Notes: generated by a model from the sequence alone, not told the origin. DNA of 64,000 nt from Teratosphaeria epicoccoides (GCA_021401465.1 JADDMT010000072.1:62001-126000); one strand, 5' to 3'. Numbered from the stretch's first letter, positions 20,129 to 32,170 are shown. A program made the numbers and translations.

Positions 20129-22705
20129 CTACTCATCGTCTTTCTCCAGCTCTGCCGCAAGCATGGCCTCCAAATCGTCATCATCCTCCTCCTCTTCATT
20201 TCCTCCTCGGTCTCGCGCTTCACCACCGCCGTCATCAATCCCTGCTGGATCCTTGGCAGGCGTCGCGTCATTGCTGGCCGTCACGACCACATTCGTCAGA
20301 CTCGACGTCCTTGCCATGGCCTCTTTCTTCCTCTTCTGCAACCGACTACCTTCCACCTCCGCGGCATCACCGTCAACACTCGCCGTGCGACCGCCATCAG
20401 GATCGTCGGCAATGAAAGCATCCCTCTTCCTCTTCCGCTGGGAAGGCGGCGTCTTCAACGACTTTCCAGCTTCGGAGTCAGTGACGGACCCAACACTCTC
20501 GCTATCCGTATCTTCGTACTCTGCCTCAGACCCCAAGAAGTCCTCCAGCTCTGCGTTCACATCATCCCAGTCGTCCGAGCTATCTCGCCTTGCAGATTTC
20601 GGCGCGAGCTCTTCTAATTCCCGGTCGACTTCCGCAGCGTCGATGTCGATGCGTAGGTCGCCATTCGGCGTCTGGGTCGCCGTGGTGGTCTCGGTCTCAT
20701 CTTCCGTCTGCGCAGCTTCCTCGTCGGAAGAGCTTAGTAGGAAGTTCTTGTCCTCGAAGCTATCGGGCAGCTTGTCCTTCTCGACGCCATTTGTTGGAGG
20801 TGCATCGGAGTGAATGCGATAAGGCTCTTCAGACACTCGCTTCCATTGGCTGAAGCAGGCCGTGAGCCAATTCTGATTGACAATGGCGATACGCCCGCCC
20901 CTCTTCGCTGCTTGCCTGACTTTGGCTGTCCGCCTCTCTGGGCTCGCGATGACGTGAGTGGTCTTCTTCCCGATGTTGTCAGTGATGGTCGCACCAAAGG
21001 ACTTTGCCCAGATCGCAATATCGTGATTCTGGATGTCGACGCCAAGGGGTACGACACCAGAAAAGACAATGTGTACGCCGTTCAGGACTTTGCGCTTCAT
21101 GCCAGCCATGACCTCTGCAACATCTGGTATGCGATCTAGCTCTGCATCCTCAAGCGAGCGCTTCCTGCAGGCGCCAGGTTTAAGTTCTGCAACTCTTTCA
21201 ACTGTGGCTTGTCCTAGATCCTTCTCGTACCGCTCAAAGTATGCCTGATGCACATTTTGGAGCGTCTGGCCAAGATGTTCCAGCTCGTTATCATCGTCCT
21301 GTAGCAGATTGTGCCTGTACTTGGGATGCTCCTCTTTCTTCTCGCCAGACTCGGAAAGCATTTCCACCGCAGCTTCGACGGCCGGCGACGCCTTAGCTTC
21401 CTCTTCCGCTTGCTCAAGGAGCTTCTGCTTCTGCAGTAGCGGTCGGTCCGCGAGCTGCTCGGCTATTGTCTCATCCTGCTCTTTCGCCTTTTCTTTTAAG
21501 CTGTCCTCATCTTGCTCGCCAGCCATCGACACCATGCGATCCACTGCCGAAGCGTCGCCATTTGTAGCAGGCGGTGTTGATGCGAGCGTCAATGTCTTGC
21601 TCGCCTTCGCACTGTCATCCTCGCTCTTATCGTCGCTCGCACTTGTCTTTGACTTCTCGCTCCCGCCATCCTGCTCGCTCTTCTTGGGTTTCGGCGGGGC
21701 CTTCTCGAGTTCTGGCCTCTTGGGTAAGAAACTGCTGTTGATATCTCCAATGCCCACAAAAAAGTCATACGCGCTGACCTTGACCAAGTTCGGATTCCAA
21801 CTCCAGATGTCTCCGCGATCATCAATGATGACCACCATCTTTGTGTCCATGGGGAATATGCGCTTCAAGCTCTTCGAATGCAGACTCCCATTTTCGTCTC
21901 GCGACAATATCCGACTGCCAAACATCTTGCGCCCAGGGTCAATGATGTTGGCGATGTTCTCCGCGTATTGACGTGTGGCCATTGTGTATATGTGGAGCTC
22001 GTAGTCTTGCGAGATGGTCTCAAGGAACTTCTCCAGCCCCGGCCGTAGCTTGATGTAGTACCATGTGCCCTTGCTACTGCCCGGCGCGTCGGAGAGCTGG
22101 AACTTGCGCACGTTCTTCACCGCGTCGTAGTTGGGATTCTTGGTGTCAATCTGCCATTCGCCGACTGTCGGATCTACAGTCGCCTGGATTACTGTCTGAT
22201 CCAAGTCCACAACCAGACTCAGCCGCTTGGTACTGACCAAGCGCGCGCGAGCTTCCATATCCGCCTTGGTGGCTTCTTCCTCACTGACAGTGAGCGCCGT
22301 TGAGCTGTGCGTCGCATTGATCGTCGCTCTTTCGCGGTAGTTGACCGTCTGATTGTAGCTTTCCACGGCGGTCATATCCTTGCCGCAATTGGCGCACATT
22401 CCTCCGAATTGCACCTCATGCTTGCACGCCTCCTGGATCGTCACCACCGGCGTTGGCCCTCTGATCACCTGCTCTTCGCGAATGTGCAGCTTCTTGATCT
22501 CGCCGCCGGCTTCGCTCTCGAAGTCGGCATACATGTCCACCTCCGTGGGTTCATCGTTGCCCGTGTCTGGGTTGTAGACCTCGCGCCTGCCACGGTATTT
22601 GTAGGTAAAGAGGACGGCATTCTGATCGATCGGGTCGTCGAGCGACACCAGGATCCGCTTGACGGTGATCGGATAGGCTAGGCCTCCCGGCGTGTTGATT
22701 CGCAT
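20129..22705 (-). CDS. FCP1: RNA polymerase II CTD phosphatase Fcp1
   Basis: A single exon of 858 aa on the minus strand, starting at MRINTPGGLAYPITVKRIL; the open frame further upstream has no ATG. The FCP homology phosphatase domain starts around residue 160 with the catalytic DxDxT-type motif VVDLDQT. It continues through YYIKLRPGLEKFLE, MATRQYAENIANIIDP and VVIIDDRGDIWSWN. A BRCT domain follows at roughly 540-635 (VFSGVVPLG, AIWAKSFGATI, THVIASPERRTAK, WLTACFSQWKRV). The C-terminal tail is acidic, with basic patches and a final EAMLAAELEKDDE that fits the TFIIF-binding acidic tail of Fcp1. It dephosphorylates Ser residues of the Rpb1 C-terminal repeats, so polymerase can be recycled. An upstream CAKHEVQ-like CxxC pair (GMCANCGKDM) lies in the N-terminal region, as is usual in fungi. 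Confidence 0.95.
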   Translation of the reverse strand: MRINTPGGLAYPITVKRILVSLDDPIDQNAVLFTYKYRGRREVYNPDTGNDEPTEVDMYADFESEAGGEIKKLHIREEQVIRGPTPVVTIQEACKHEVQFGGMCANCGKDMTAVESYNQTVNYRERATINATHSSTALTVSEEEATKADMEARARLVSTKRLSLVVDLDQTVIQATVDPTVGEWQIDTKNPNYDAVKNVRKFQLSDAPGSSKGTWYYIKLRPGLEKFLETISQDYELHIYTMATRQYAENIANIIDPGRKMFGSRILSRDENGSLHSKSLKRIFPMDTKMVVIIDDRGDIWSWNPNLVKVSAYDFFVGIGDINSSFLPKRPELEKAPPKPKKSEQDGGSEKSKTSASDDKSEDDSAKASKTLTLASTPPATNGDASAVDRMVSMAGEQDEDSLKEKAKEQDETIAEQLADRPLLQKQKLLEQAEEEAKASPAVEAAVEMLSESGEKKEEHPKYRHNLLQDDDNELEHLGQTLQNVHQAYFERYEKDLGQATVERVAELKPGACRKRSLEDAELDRIPDVAEVMAGMKRKVLNGVHIVFSGVVPLGVDIQNHDIAIWAKSFGATITDNIGKKTTHVIASPERRTAKVRQAAKRGGRIAIVNQNWLTACFSQWKRVSEEPYRIHSDAPPTNGVEKDKLPDSFEDKNFLLSSSDEEAAQTEDETETTTATQTPNGDLRIDIDAAEVDRELEELAPKSARRDSSDDWDDVNAELEDFLGSEAEYEDTDSESVGSVTDSEAGKSLKTPPSQRKRKRDAFIADDPDGGRTASVDGDAAEVEGSRLQKRKKEAMARTSSLTNVVVTASNDATPAKDPAGIDDGGGEARDRGGNEEEEDDDDLEAMLAAELEKDDE

Positions 22706-23825
22706 TGAGTTGGTGGTGTTGCGCTTGGGCGGTTTACATGGTATGAGCGAGCGATGATCGATCCGACTACGGCTCGCGCATGAAGCGCAACATCTGCGCA
22801 AGCTTTGATGCGTGCGACTACTGCGAGAGGTGATGATACAAACGTCAAACTGCCGGACGCCCGTCTGTAGTTAGTTAGGTAGCTTATGCGGACGCGAGCG
22901 AAATGATCAAGTGTTCTGGAGCTTTGGAGGGTGTTCGCGACGACGATCTCGAGGGCTTCGGCGCGAGAAGCAGTCTGGTTAATGGAATCCCTATTACCAA
23001 AGTCACATGCATACCTCCAAGGCTCCTACCTGGCCGCTCCATGTTTTATTAAGTATTGCGTTGTTGCGCACAGACCACACGATCTAGCGTGCTTCCGTCA
23101 AAGCTCTATCCCTGCAGGGGCGTTTGTCTGCATCCGGCGAAGATAGAAAGCACCTCCAGTTGTAGGAGGTAGTACCTTCCATCATCAAATTCTTTGTTCC
23201 ATTACTGGTTCGTTGCGTCCTTGGTGGATAATCGAGGGAACATCGTGGACAGGTCTGATGAGCCTTTCGACTGCCTGGAGTGAGGTTCATCAACCAATCG
23301 AACCCGTGGGGCCATCAAGGGCCGCAGTACATCACACTGACCCTGTCGACCATGACAATCAGTCAAACGATGACCGGGCGATGGACACATGTCCTTGAAC
23401 ATCGACAAGACTCGCGTCGTAAAGGGGCGACGCTACCTGCATCTGCATCCATATCTCCTGCATATACACTCGCGTAGCAAACAAGGTTTGATCTCATCGC
23501 AGCACTTCGGCCAACAACAGCGGGGGCCTGCTGATCCAACTGGTCGACACCGAGAACCACCTCAATTGTGCCAACGAGACCAAGAAGACAACTGGTTGCA
23601 CGAACAGCACCGCACAGAACCACATATCATAGAACCAATCGAGGAAGTCATGCCTCCGAAGATCTTCACACCGTCATCAGACTTCATTGATAGGTCTTAT
23701 CTCACAGACTACCACGTCGAGTCAACAGCAGATTTGCGCTCTTGCTGCAAACTTACGATGACCTCCACAACTTTTCCATTACCCGGTAAGCAAATCAATG
23801 CCCATAATCGAAGGCATTAATCTCT
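22706..23825. other. Intergenic, FCP1 promoter side and 5' flank of the CoA-ligase pseudogene
   Basis: No intact gene is seen. The N-terminal third expected for an acetoacetyl-CoA synthetase is not recognisable here, so that part is either deleted or decayed beyond reading. Confidence 0.5.
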
Positions 23826-25321
23826 TTGCCCTTGACATGGTCGTCTTTGGCATTGGTACTCGCAGCGGCATCTATCGCGGGCATCGTGGCGTGCTTTGCG
23901 ACTGATGCTGGTGAGAGGGTATTGCTCGACCGAGTTGGGCAACTGAAGCCGAAGCTGATGTTTGCCGAACCAGTCTATGATTATAATGGCAGGAGCCACG
24001 ATATCGCGGATCGTGTCGGGCATGTTTGGGGCTCTGTGGAGCGGCCACACGGTTCGGAGCTGATCTCGACAGGGGTCAGCACTCCCAACGGCTGGACAGC
24101 TCTGGAGCGTTTCTTAGCGCGAGCTGAAGGGCGGGCCATCGGGGTTCAAGCAGGTTCCGTTCCACACGCCAATCCTCGTCCTGTTCTCGTCTGGTGCGAC
24201 GGGTACGCCTAAAGGCATCGTGGCTTCGCAAGGTGGTCTAATCATTAATGGCATGAAAGAGCATCGACTCAACTACAATCATGACGAGACCGCCGTCCAC
24301 TGTCATTACGCTGGTATCGGCTGGACGCTGTGGATCATCATGGTCGGTGCGCTGTTCGTGGGTACCCAAATCGTGCTCTACGATGGTCCGCCCTTCTATC
24401 CTACGCCAGAGAGGCTCCTCAAGGCGATCTTGGCCACCGGAGTAACGTCCTTCGGCGCTGGACCCAGGTATTTCACTGAGTTGCAGAAGGCCGGGGTTGC
24501 TGCTCGACCGTACACCAAAAAATGTCAACAAGATCCCATTGGCAGGTGCTTTATCGACCGAGCAGACTTCGATGTGGATATATGAAAACTTTGGCCCTCA
24601 TGTCTGTCAAATATCTACTTCAGGTGGCACCGAGCTGTGCGGTAACTTTGTTCACGGCACACAGACGCTGCCGGTGTACGCTGGAGAGAATGCCGTTTAA
24701 TGTCTCGGCATGGATGTCGATGTATTCACTGCTGACGGCAAGTCCGCACCGCCTAGCGAGGCTGGCGAGCTTGTACCCTTTCCCAATATGCCCGCAATGT
24801 TCTGGAATGATCCAGATAATAAGAAGTACCGATCGGCTTACTTTGAAGACTTCCCGGGTGTCTGGACACTTGGCGACTTCATCAAGATCAATCCAGAGAC
24901 AAATGGCCTAGTCATCCTTGGTCGCAGTGACGGGGTGTTGAATCACTCTGGCGCGCGGTTCGGAAGTAGAGAGATCTACACAGTTCTTGAGCGCCGTGCC
25001 GCAAGCGAGGTCGTTGACGCGATATGCGTTGGTCAGCAGCGACCGCAAGACCCAGCCGAGCGTGTGTTCCTCTTCTTGCAGCTTCGAGACGGTAAGCTGA
25101 GCTCTACCCTGCAGAGCAGGATCAGAGACGCGATCCAGAAGGACCTCAGCCGGAAGCATGTTCCACATTTCTTCTTTGCGGTGGACGAGATCCCCAATAA
25201 TGTCAATGGGAAAAAATTGGAACTACCGCTGCGTGCGGTGCTATCTGAGGGCAAAACAGCGTTCACGCGGCGCAAGTTCACGGCCGAGGAGGTCAGGTCG
25301 CTTGAGCGATATCTGTCATAA
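23826..25321 (+). pseudogene. Acetoacetyl-CoA-synthetase-like adenylate-forming ligase, pseudogene
   Basis: Three reading frames in order spell one AMP-forming CoA ligase of the acetoacetyl-CoA synthetase type. The first has LAAASIAGIVA and VGQLKPKLMFAEPVYDYNGR. The second has the P-loop SSGATGTPKGIV and TQIVLYDGPPFYPTPERLL. The third has STSGGTELCGNFVHGT, LGRSDGVLNHSGARFGSREI and the C-terminal VNGKKLELPLRAVLS. Lesions: a frameshift near 24129-24137, a second at the A6 run 24517-24522, and a TAA at 24698-24700 inside the GENAV..CLGMDV segment. The N-terminal third is missing. The ancestral reaction would be acetoacetate plus CoA plus ATP to acetoacetyl-CoA. The last 620 bp remain open and might still look like a gene to an automatic caller. 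Confidence 0.85.
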
Positions 25322-25852
25322 TTCGAACTTGAATCCCTCGCAGGGAAAAAGGGTCGGGAGTCGATCAAGCCTAGGCTATAGGACCATAGCGCCTGGCGTT
25401 GAGCTCGTATGAGACAGATCCAGCGATACGCCATACCTTTCCAATTGAACACTTGAGCTGTGGAGCTGCGGAGTAGTGTCGATGCGAACAATGGAGCATT
25501 GGAGACCGTCCGGAACTAGTGCGCACTGGAAGTCCTCCGTCTTCTCTGAGGCAAAGCAAAATCGTCCAGCGCGAAGTTTCTTTACCCGCCAAGAACAGGT
25601 CAGAGTCGCCGGCAAAGACTCCCTGGCACATCACTCTTTTGTTTACGTGCTCATGGAATTTTCACTCGAACCTCGTCCTATCAATCCTTTCCGATCCTCG
25701 ACTCAAATGTTGAGAAGCCAGACCTCAGTGCTCCGAGGGAAGAGACTCGCACGTTTGGAATGTGCGGATGCCCCATCATTATCAGGGAGCGGACATCCAG
25801 TAGATGTCCGGTATATTGACTAAACTTTATTCCGCTCCCGCCACAAGGGGCA
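25322..25852. other. Intergenic, no gene seen
   Basis: Short overlapping ORFs on both strands only. Probably the 3' flank of two converging units. Confidence 0.6.
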
Positions 25853-26569
25853 TTATGGCTTTTCCATCGCCTTCGTGAGCGCCTCGATCAGCTCTGGCGC
25901 ATTGAGCATCGCGAGGAAGGCGTCTTTGTTGCTGAACAATGCCTTTGTCATCTCCGTGTTGACCATGAGGACCTTCTCGCAGAAGTCACGGAACGCGAGG
26001 AGCCTGCCGCAGACAAGTGTTGGTCAGACCACGTCGGTGAAAGAGCTTCGTACTTACTTCTCGAATATCTCCTTGCCGTCAAACAGGATTGTAGCGTCAA
26101 TCTCGATCAGTGCGTACATGAGCTGCTTGGAGAAATCTGGCTGCTCCTTCTTCGACATGGCGGTGCTGTCGGAGAAGGAGAGTGTCTGTTTGACGTCTTG
26201 CTTGGTGTCGGCCGGAGCTGGAAACAATGCCGAGAAGGGCGAGGGAGGAGGTGGAGTGAGGGTCGACTCCTAGCGATATATATCAGCTGCATGGTGAAGA
26301 ATGGGAAGATCTGCACCACTCACGCTATTCTGACCGAAGGAGAAGCGAGGCTTTGTCGCATCTCGCGCGAACAGCCCATCTTCTTTGGCTTTGCGTTTAC
26401 TGGCTGTCGACAGCTGGGGATCCGCCGGCTTACTGGCATTGCCGGCAGCTGATGTCGAGAATGTCAAGACTGATGCGGATGCGCCGGGTGTAGAAGAAGG
26501 CGGCCTACCGAATAGCGGGCGGAGAATCGGATTTGCCGGTGTCGAGGCGTGGGACGCATTGGGAGCCAT
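25853..26569 (-). CDS. Unrecognised 202-aa protein, three exons
   Basis: The exons on the minus strand are 26324-26569, 26058-26269 and 25853-26003, separated by two 54-bp introns (donors GTGAGT and GTAAGT; acceptors CGCTAG and GCGGCAG). All joins keep frame. The N-terminal half is Ala/Ser/Pro-rich and probably disordered (MAPNASHASTPANPILRPL, PPPPSPFSALFPAP). The C-terminal third is helical and acidic: QPDFSKQLMYALIEIDATIL, KLLAFRDFCEKVLMVN and APELIEALTKAMEKP. No signal peptide or membrane segment. I do not recognise the family. The clean introns with strong signals are the main argument that it is a real gene. The frame is open a further 54 codons upstream of the chosen ATG. Confidence 0.6.
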
Positions 26570-29500
26570 AATCGCTGCGATGATATTGTTGGTGACAAGT
26601 GTTAATCGTTCTGCACTATATGCAATGCTTCTGAAGAGGATGTTTGCGTTTGTTTTGCCAGAGACCGTGTTTGCGCCGAGCCCCACCTTGACCGTCGTGC
26701 CTTCCAATCTCAGCGAAGGCAGGCACGCCATGTGAGCGCCTGCGGTTCCGGCTCCGCGTCAAACCATCCTTCGCGGGTACACTTTCCCAAAGATCTCGTA
26801 TTGCACCACTTATATCGGAGCGTACGTCGTACGAGACGAACTGGACCATACCTTCACGGAAAGGCCGGCCTACATGGTTGCAGGTCGGTCCACACAGCCC
26901 ACAAACATGTCCAGACATTAGTAGCAGCGACGATCAGATACGAATTTTCGCCAGACTTGTACGCGTTGTTGTCTGAGAGCGTTCGGGTCCCGAGAGCATT
27001 GCTGCATTTCTTTCCTAATACGTGTACATGTACCGTGAGAATCCGGCCTGAGTGTCAAAACCGGGTCGCTTTCAAGGAGCACGCCTTGAAACACTCAGCC
27101 GCAACCCGTACCTCCTTCCTAGCCAACTCTACACGCCGTCTCCGTAGACGTTCAGCCATATGTGAAGCGATACTCAGCTGTTGAAGCCTTTTTGGAAGCC
27201 GGAGCACTTGGCTCGCGGAGATCCATTGACGTATTCAATATTCAGGGAGCAGAAAGCCCCATCCTTCTTGCATGCAAATTTCTACAACACGACATGTAAG
27301 CTTCCCTCTCATCATGATTTCCTGTATGCGGAGCGCTCACATGATAGCAAATCTGTACTTCAAATCCCTCGTGTTGGCTTGGATAGCACTGGCCATTTCG
27401 CTTTGACCATGCTGGAGACTTCATGCAGAACTTGGTTCGACGATAAAAGGTTAGCTGGGACGTGATGCCCGAATGTCGCAAGGGAAGGGCATGCATACAG
27501 CTCCCCACACTGGGCATGCATAGAGCAGGAAGACTAGTAGGTTCACCTGCATTTTTAGGTTCGTGTAGTGGAGTAAAGCTGAGCAGGTCCTTACTGTGGG
27601 CAGCTGTCCTCTATATTTACAAAGACGTCTTGCTCAGCGCGAGCGATCTCTACCCGCGTACGACCGAGACTGCCTAGCCGGTGCCTGTTCGGTCAGTCGT
27701 GCCCGCGCGAGCAGCTGCGCCATTGGTATACATACACCAATGCCGTCCTTGTCGTCACAGCTTTCCGCTGGGATCAACTCAGATCGTTGGCAGCTGCCAA
27801 CATCAGTTGCCAACGTGATGGACTCACAGAGAAACCAGTTCATAGCGACACCCAAGACCACGTGCAGGTGTAAAGGTCTAATATCAGGGTTGCATTAGTC
27901 CCAAACACCTGGGCGTCGGGCTTGTGAGTATGTGTGAATTATCCGCTTAATTTAGTCTTTCGCGAACCGTCGCGCTTATCATACGCCACTAGCGCTTGGA
28001 CATGTGTTCTGCCGGTGTTGGCTCAGAATGGACGAGCCTGCACGATCCTGAATATTGCGGCTTCTAGACCAACGTACACAATGCGTCATGGCCGATGCTG
28101 TAGAATCATGCCAGTCCGACCTTTTGTGCACAGCTGATCACGCTTGGCTCTTCACGTGCAGAAGCACCCTCACAGAGTTGAAGGAGCTGGAGAAGCCTGC
28201 GCGGGTGCTCATGCGCAAGCATTCCCAGGAAGAGCAGACCTGAAATGCTGGCAGCCTACTATGTGGTGGTGTGTAGATGGCGGTGTAATCTGTTGGTTGA
28301 CGATTAGCTTGTGGTGATGAGGTGCTGACTCATGGTGAACGGCCTGATCTCCACGATCCCCGGGCCAGTGCGGCGCTTCCATTGGTCAATATATGACCTA
28401 GCCTCAAGGACTCGTTCGGGCCCGTTGCAAAAAATGGATGTGGGACTTGGTCTTAAAGCGATATTGAAGCGATTCTGAGGCGTCTGTTTCTGAGCAGGCG
28501 ACTGTATTTGACCGGGCCATCTTCGTCGAACCACTACGTACTGCGCTATCGCTATGATGCCATTTCAATGGCGGTGTCACGACAGGATCACAAGATAGCC
28601 GGGTACCGTCTGTAGCCTTGGCCTCTCTTGGCACCTCTCGCATATGCGGGAGACCTCGTCCGATACATGTAAGCAGCTGCCGCGTGCGCTCGTGTCTCAA
28701 CGCTATCTCATTCCTCCTTCCTCTTCTGCCAGTCCCTCTTTCGAAGATCGTGTAGGTTGCGTCTCGCACATTGTCTTCGATCTTGATCACGAAGCCTGGC
28801 ATGGATCGTGGCAGAGTGGGGCCTGCGGCGGTGCTGGCTCATCTCAATCCGCAGTTCGTGTCATGAAGTCCGCGCGCCGGAAGGACTTTCCTTCTGCTGC
28901 GTCTCATCTTCACGAGCACACAGCATTGCAGCGTCGGCACATTTGCCTGAATACGCATTTTCGGGCTGGGGCCCCAGGCGGCGCTTCGTATCCAGTATGA
29001 TCAGCGCGCTGGCCCTGGTTGCTCGAATATGGACCCATCAATTCAGCAACGCAGAAGGATTGGATTGATTCCGGGAAAGAGACTTCACGTTGAACAGAAA
29101 GATGTGAGCTGAGACACGCATCGATGGTGGCAGTGTGTTTGCTCGCCCCAACCAGTTGGTCGAAGTTTTGTGCAGTATGTCACGCTGAGACGAGACGGGA
29201 GAACAGGTGGCAGAGTATCTCACAGCGAAGGGAACGAATCCTGGAGGAGCAACTATGCTGATCCAACAGGACTAGCAGGAGGCGGAAATACAAATCAAAA
29301 GCGAGGAAGATCGTTATTAGGACCTCCTAGACCTCGAAGCCAGAAATTGTCCCCAGACCTCGGACAGCTTCTCCGCGTTCTCGTACTCATCCAATCGAAG
29401 ACGCTCAGAATGATATCGATGCCGTAGCATTACCACGGGCAAAGGCGCGAGTGCGACCTTGTTGCACAGCCCGGCGCGTGTCGTGTGCGAGGGAGACGAA

Positions 29501-29831
29501 CGACGATCAGCATAACAAAAATAATCAGACGTTCGCACGCGAGAGGGTGGTGCCGAGGCCAGCTTCGAACCTTCAGTCGGCCAATCAAGGGTCCACGTGC
29601 TAAAGTTCGTGGTTTGCTTCACCTTGAACTCCTTTGCCGCACTGGCAAGAGCGAGCTCCTGAGCGGCAGTGAAGTCATTGTCAGACTCTTGCGCAGACAG
29701 CAGACTTCATCGTCACCCATTCAGGGTATCATCTTCCTTTACGATTTTCGGCGACGCTTTGTCAAGCTCCTCTGGCTCCGCATGCTTTACACGGCTCGAC
29801 TGTCGCACACCTCGCCCACACCGCGCTCACC
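26570..29831. other. Gene-poor stretch, 3.3 kb
   Basis: No supported coding region. It contains a perfect 16-bp palindrome at 27786-27801, listed separately. ORFs up to about 130 codons occur on both strands but look like chance frames. Confidence 0.5.
27786..27801. repeat. 16-bp perfect palindrome GTTGGCAGCTGCCAAC
   Basis: Read directly from the sequence. A further half-site GTTGCCAAC follows at 27806-27814. It could be a dimeric factor site or chance. Confidence 0.4.
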
Positions 29832-32170
29832 ATGCTGAGCAGCGAGACCGCCTGGAAGTATGTCACAAGGACAGTGCCAGCCTGGAGTGTGCTCTTGACA
29901 GTGAGCGTGCTCATATTTTCATTCCTGGTCCAACCCTACGGGAAAGGCGAACCTGGACATCGAGATGGCTCGGCGACGCCATGGCAGCTCGTGCTCAGCG
30001 CATTCACGGTGATCCTGCACGTCTGCTCGGTCATGTTCCCAGCACGAGTCTGTTTTGCGATTGGCGACGTGACGAGGAGGATGAGAGAGACGGCAATGAT
30101 CGAGGATACTCCACGAAAGCGGCGCACGGAGACCATCACAACTGCAGCTGGCACAATGACATACCCAGTGCCGCTGTTTGTCATTCTGTTGCCCGCGTAC
30201 AAGGAGGAAATGGCTACACTTGAGGAGACACTGCGCGTTCTGGCCTCGCACCCGCAGGCGAAGCACAGCTATCACGTACGTACACACTAGCTCAGTCAGC
30301 TTGCGTACACTGTTGAGCGCGCACTCGTGGGAGCTGCGGCATTGGCGGAAAATGGTTGGAAACTGATAACGAGACAGATCTACTTGGCGATGGAGGAGAA
30401 AGAGGAGAAAGCCGAGGCGAAGGCCACTGTCCTGATCAACAATTTTGAAAAGTCCTTCTACCGCATGAGCTACACCATTCATCCTGAGGGTCTTGACGGT
30501 GAAGCGCAAGGCAAGAGCAGTAATGAGAGTTGGGCGGCCAATCAAGCCTGCAGAGACTACAGCGAGCCTGCGGTCAAACATAACGTGATCCTCACGACCA
30601 TGGACGGTACGCCAGGCAAGGAAATTGCACCTGCATAGATCAGACTGACGATTCGCGCAGCTGACACCCACCTCTCGCCTCGCTACTTTGCCCAGCTAGC
30701 CCGATCCCACCTTGAATGTCCAGGCGCGAACCAGACGCGCATATACGTGCCGCCGATTGTCTTTGACCGCAACTTGCACCACGTCCCTCTTCCTGTGCGA
30801 ACAGCAGACTTGATGTGGGCGGGCGCAGGCATCTCCAGTCTGTACGGCGGCTCAAATGTGTGCATACCTACATCCGTCTACTCGCTGCCGATGACATTGG
30901 TAGAGCTAGTCGGTGGATGGGACACAGACCCGGGAGCAATAGGCGAGGATATGCACATGTACCTCAAGTGCTTCTTCGCGCTCTCTGGCAACATCGACGT
31001 ACAAATCGTCTACGCCGCGGCCAGTCAATGCAACGTCAGCAGCGATGTGCCAGGCTTTCAAGGCTATGTCGACGGCCTCAACGCGCGCTATAATCAGGCC
31101 TTGCGGCACATGTGGGGCTCTCTTGACACCGGATATGCGATTCGTCAGTCTTGCGCCATGGTGGACCGTCACCGCCAAATTACCATGGCTCGAGTGGATC
31201 TTCCTCTCAGTGCTCCCAAGTACGTGTGCGATCTCATCAAAAGGTACCACAAAGAGCTACTAACGGCCTGTAGCTCTAATTGGACGGCTTTCTATACGAG
31301 CACTGGCCTGCACAAGACCCTTAGCACATCGAAATTTCCCGAACCTGAGCCACCCACTGCTAAACCTATCCACTGGAGCAACGTGTGCACCCTGTCCATG
31401 CGCATGTTTGAGGCTCACTTCCTGCCCATTCACCTGTCCGTCGTCCTCACGACCTCAGGCATTTTCACCCAGTTTTACCCAAGCTTCCTAATTCCCGAAG
31501 TGCTGAAGATGGCCTTCGACTTCTCTGGCTGGTGTCGCCTGGCTGGCTGGTTACTCATGCTCACTTATTTTCGGCGATACGAAACCTATCATCGCCTCTG
31601 CGTTAGCCTACGACAGGAAGAGATGCGCAAAGCGGGTATGCTAGAACAGATGGAAGCGAATGATGGATTTTGCCACAGGGTCTTTCAAATAGCTGGCTTC
31701 GTGGAGGCTGGCCTGTTTCCACTGGGTGGATTCATCTTTGGCGCGATTCCAGCGTTGCAAGCGGTACTGAGCCATATTTTCACTGATCGGCTGGTTTATG
31801 TGGTCAGCTTGAAGCCGCAGTTAGCGATGAAGCGGTTGGCAGGCTTGGGAACGTGAGTGCTTTTTGTGTTTTCTTGTTCGCTATGCATGAGACGATTCTG
31901 AGCACGGAATGGTCCCTGCTGAGCTATCGCATTTCTTGAAACTTGTCAGTTGGGGATATGACTGCATCTTGACATGAGGCTAACGTTGAATTTTGCAATT
32001 ATTGCAGGTCCTCGTCGTCTTCTCCTAATTCCAATGCATCTGTCACTTCGCCGACCTTTGTATCCAACTCGATCTCTTCAAGCTGGAGGAAGCATGCGAG
32101 GAGTCTCTCAGGCTTTGACCATATGGCGTCGGCCATGAAGATGAATCAGCCAATCAGACGGAGGGATTAG
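29832..32170 (+). CDS. Membrane family-2-like glycosyltransferase
   Basis: Five exons: 29832-30275, 30378-30606, 30661-31219, 31274-31852 and 32008-32170; 657 aa. The N-terminus has two membrane segments (WSVLLTVSVLIFSFLV; LVLSAFTVILHVCSVMF). The catalytic part follows: FVILLPAYKEEMATLEETLR, then LTTMDADTHLSPRYF with the DxD-type metal site rebuilt by splicing intron 2, then GGWDTDPGAIGEDMHMYLK. Three or more C-terminal membrane segments come next (LSVVLTTSGIFTQF; LAGWLLMLTYF; GLFPLGGFIFGAIPALQ) and a Ser-rich tail. This is the plan of processive or polyprenol-type GT2 enzymes with a Glyco_trans_2-like domain. The donor and acceptor are unknown. No clear QxxRW motif is visible, so a chitin or cellulose synthase role is unlikely. 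Confidence 0.82.
31220..31273 (+). other. In-frame, stop-free 54-bp intron in the glycosyltransferase
   Basis: Donor GTACGT, consensus branch site GCTACTAAC, acceptor TGTAG. It is 54 bp without an in-frame stop, so an ORF scan reads through it and adds 18 residues. Removal joins LPLSAPN to SNWTAFYTS. Confidence 0.8.
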
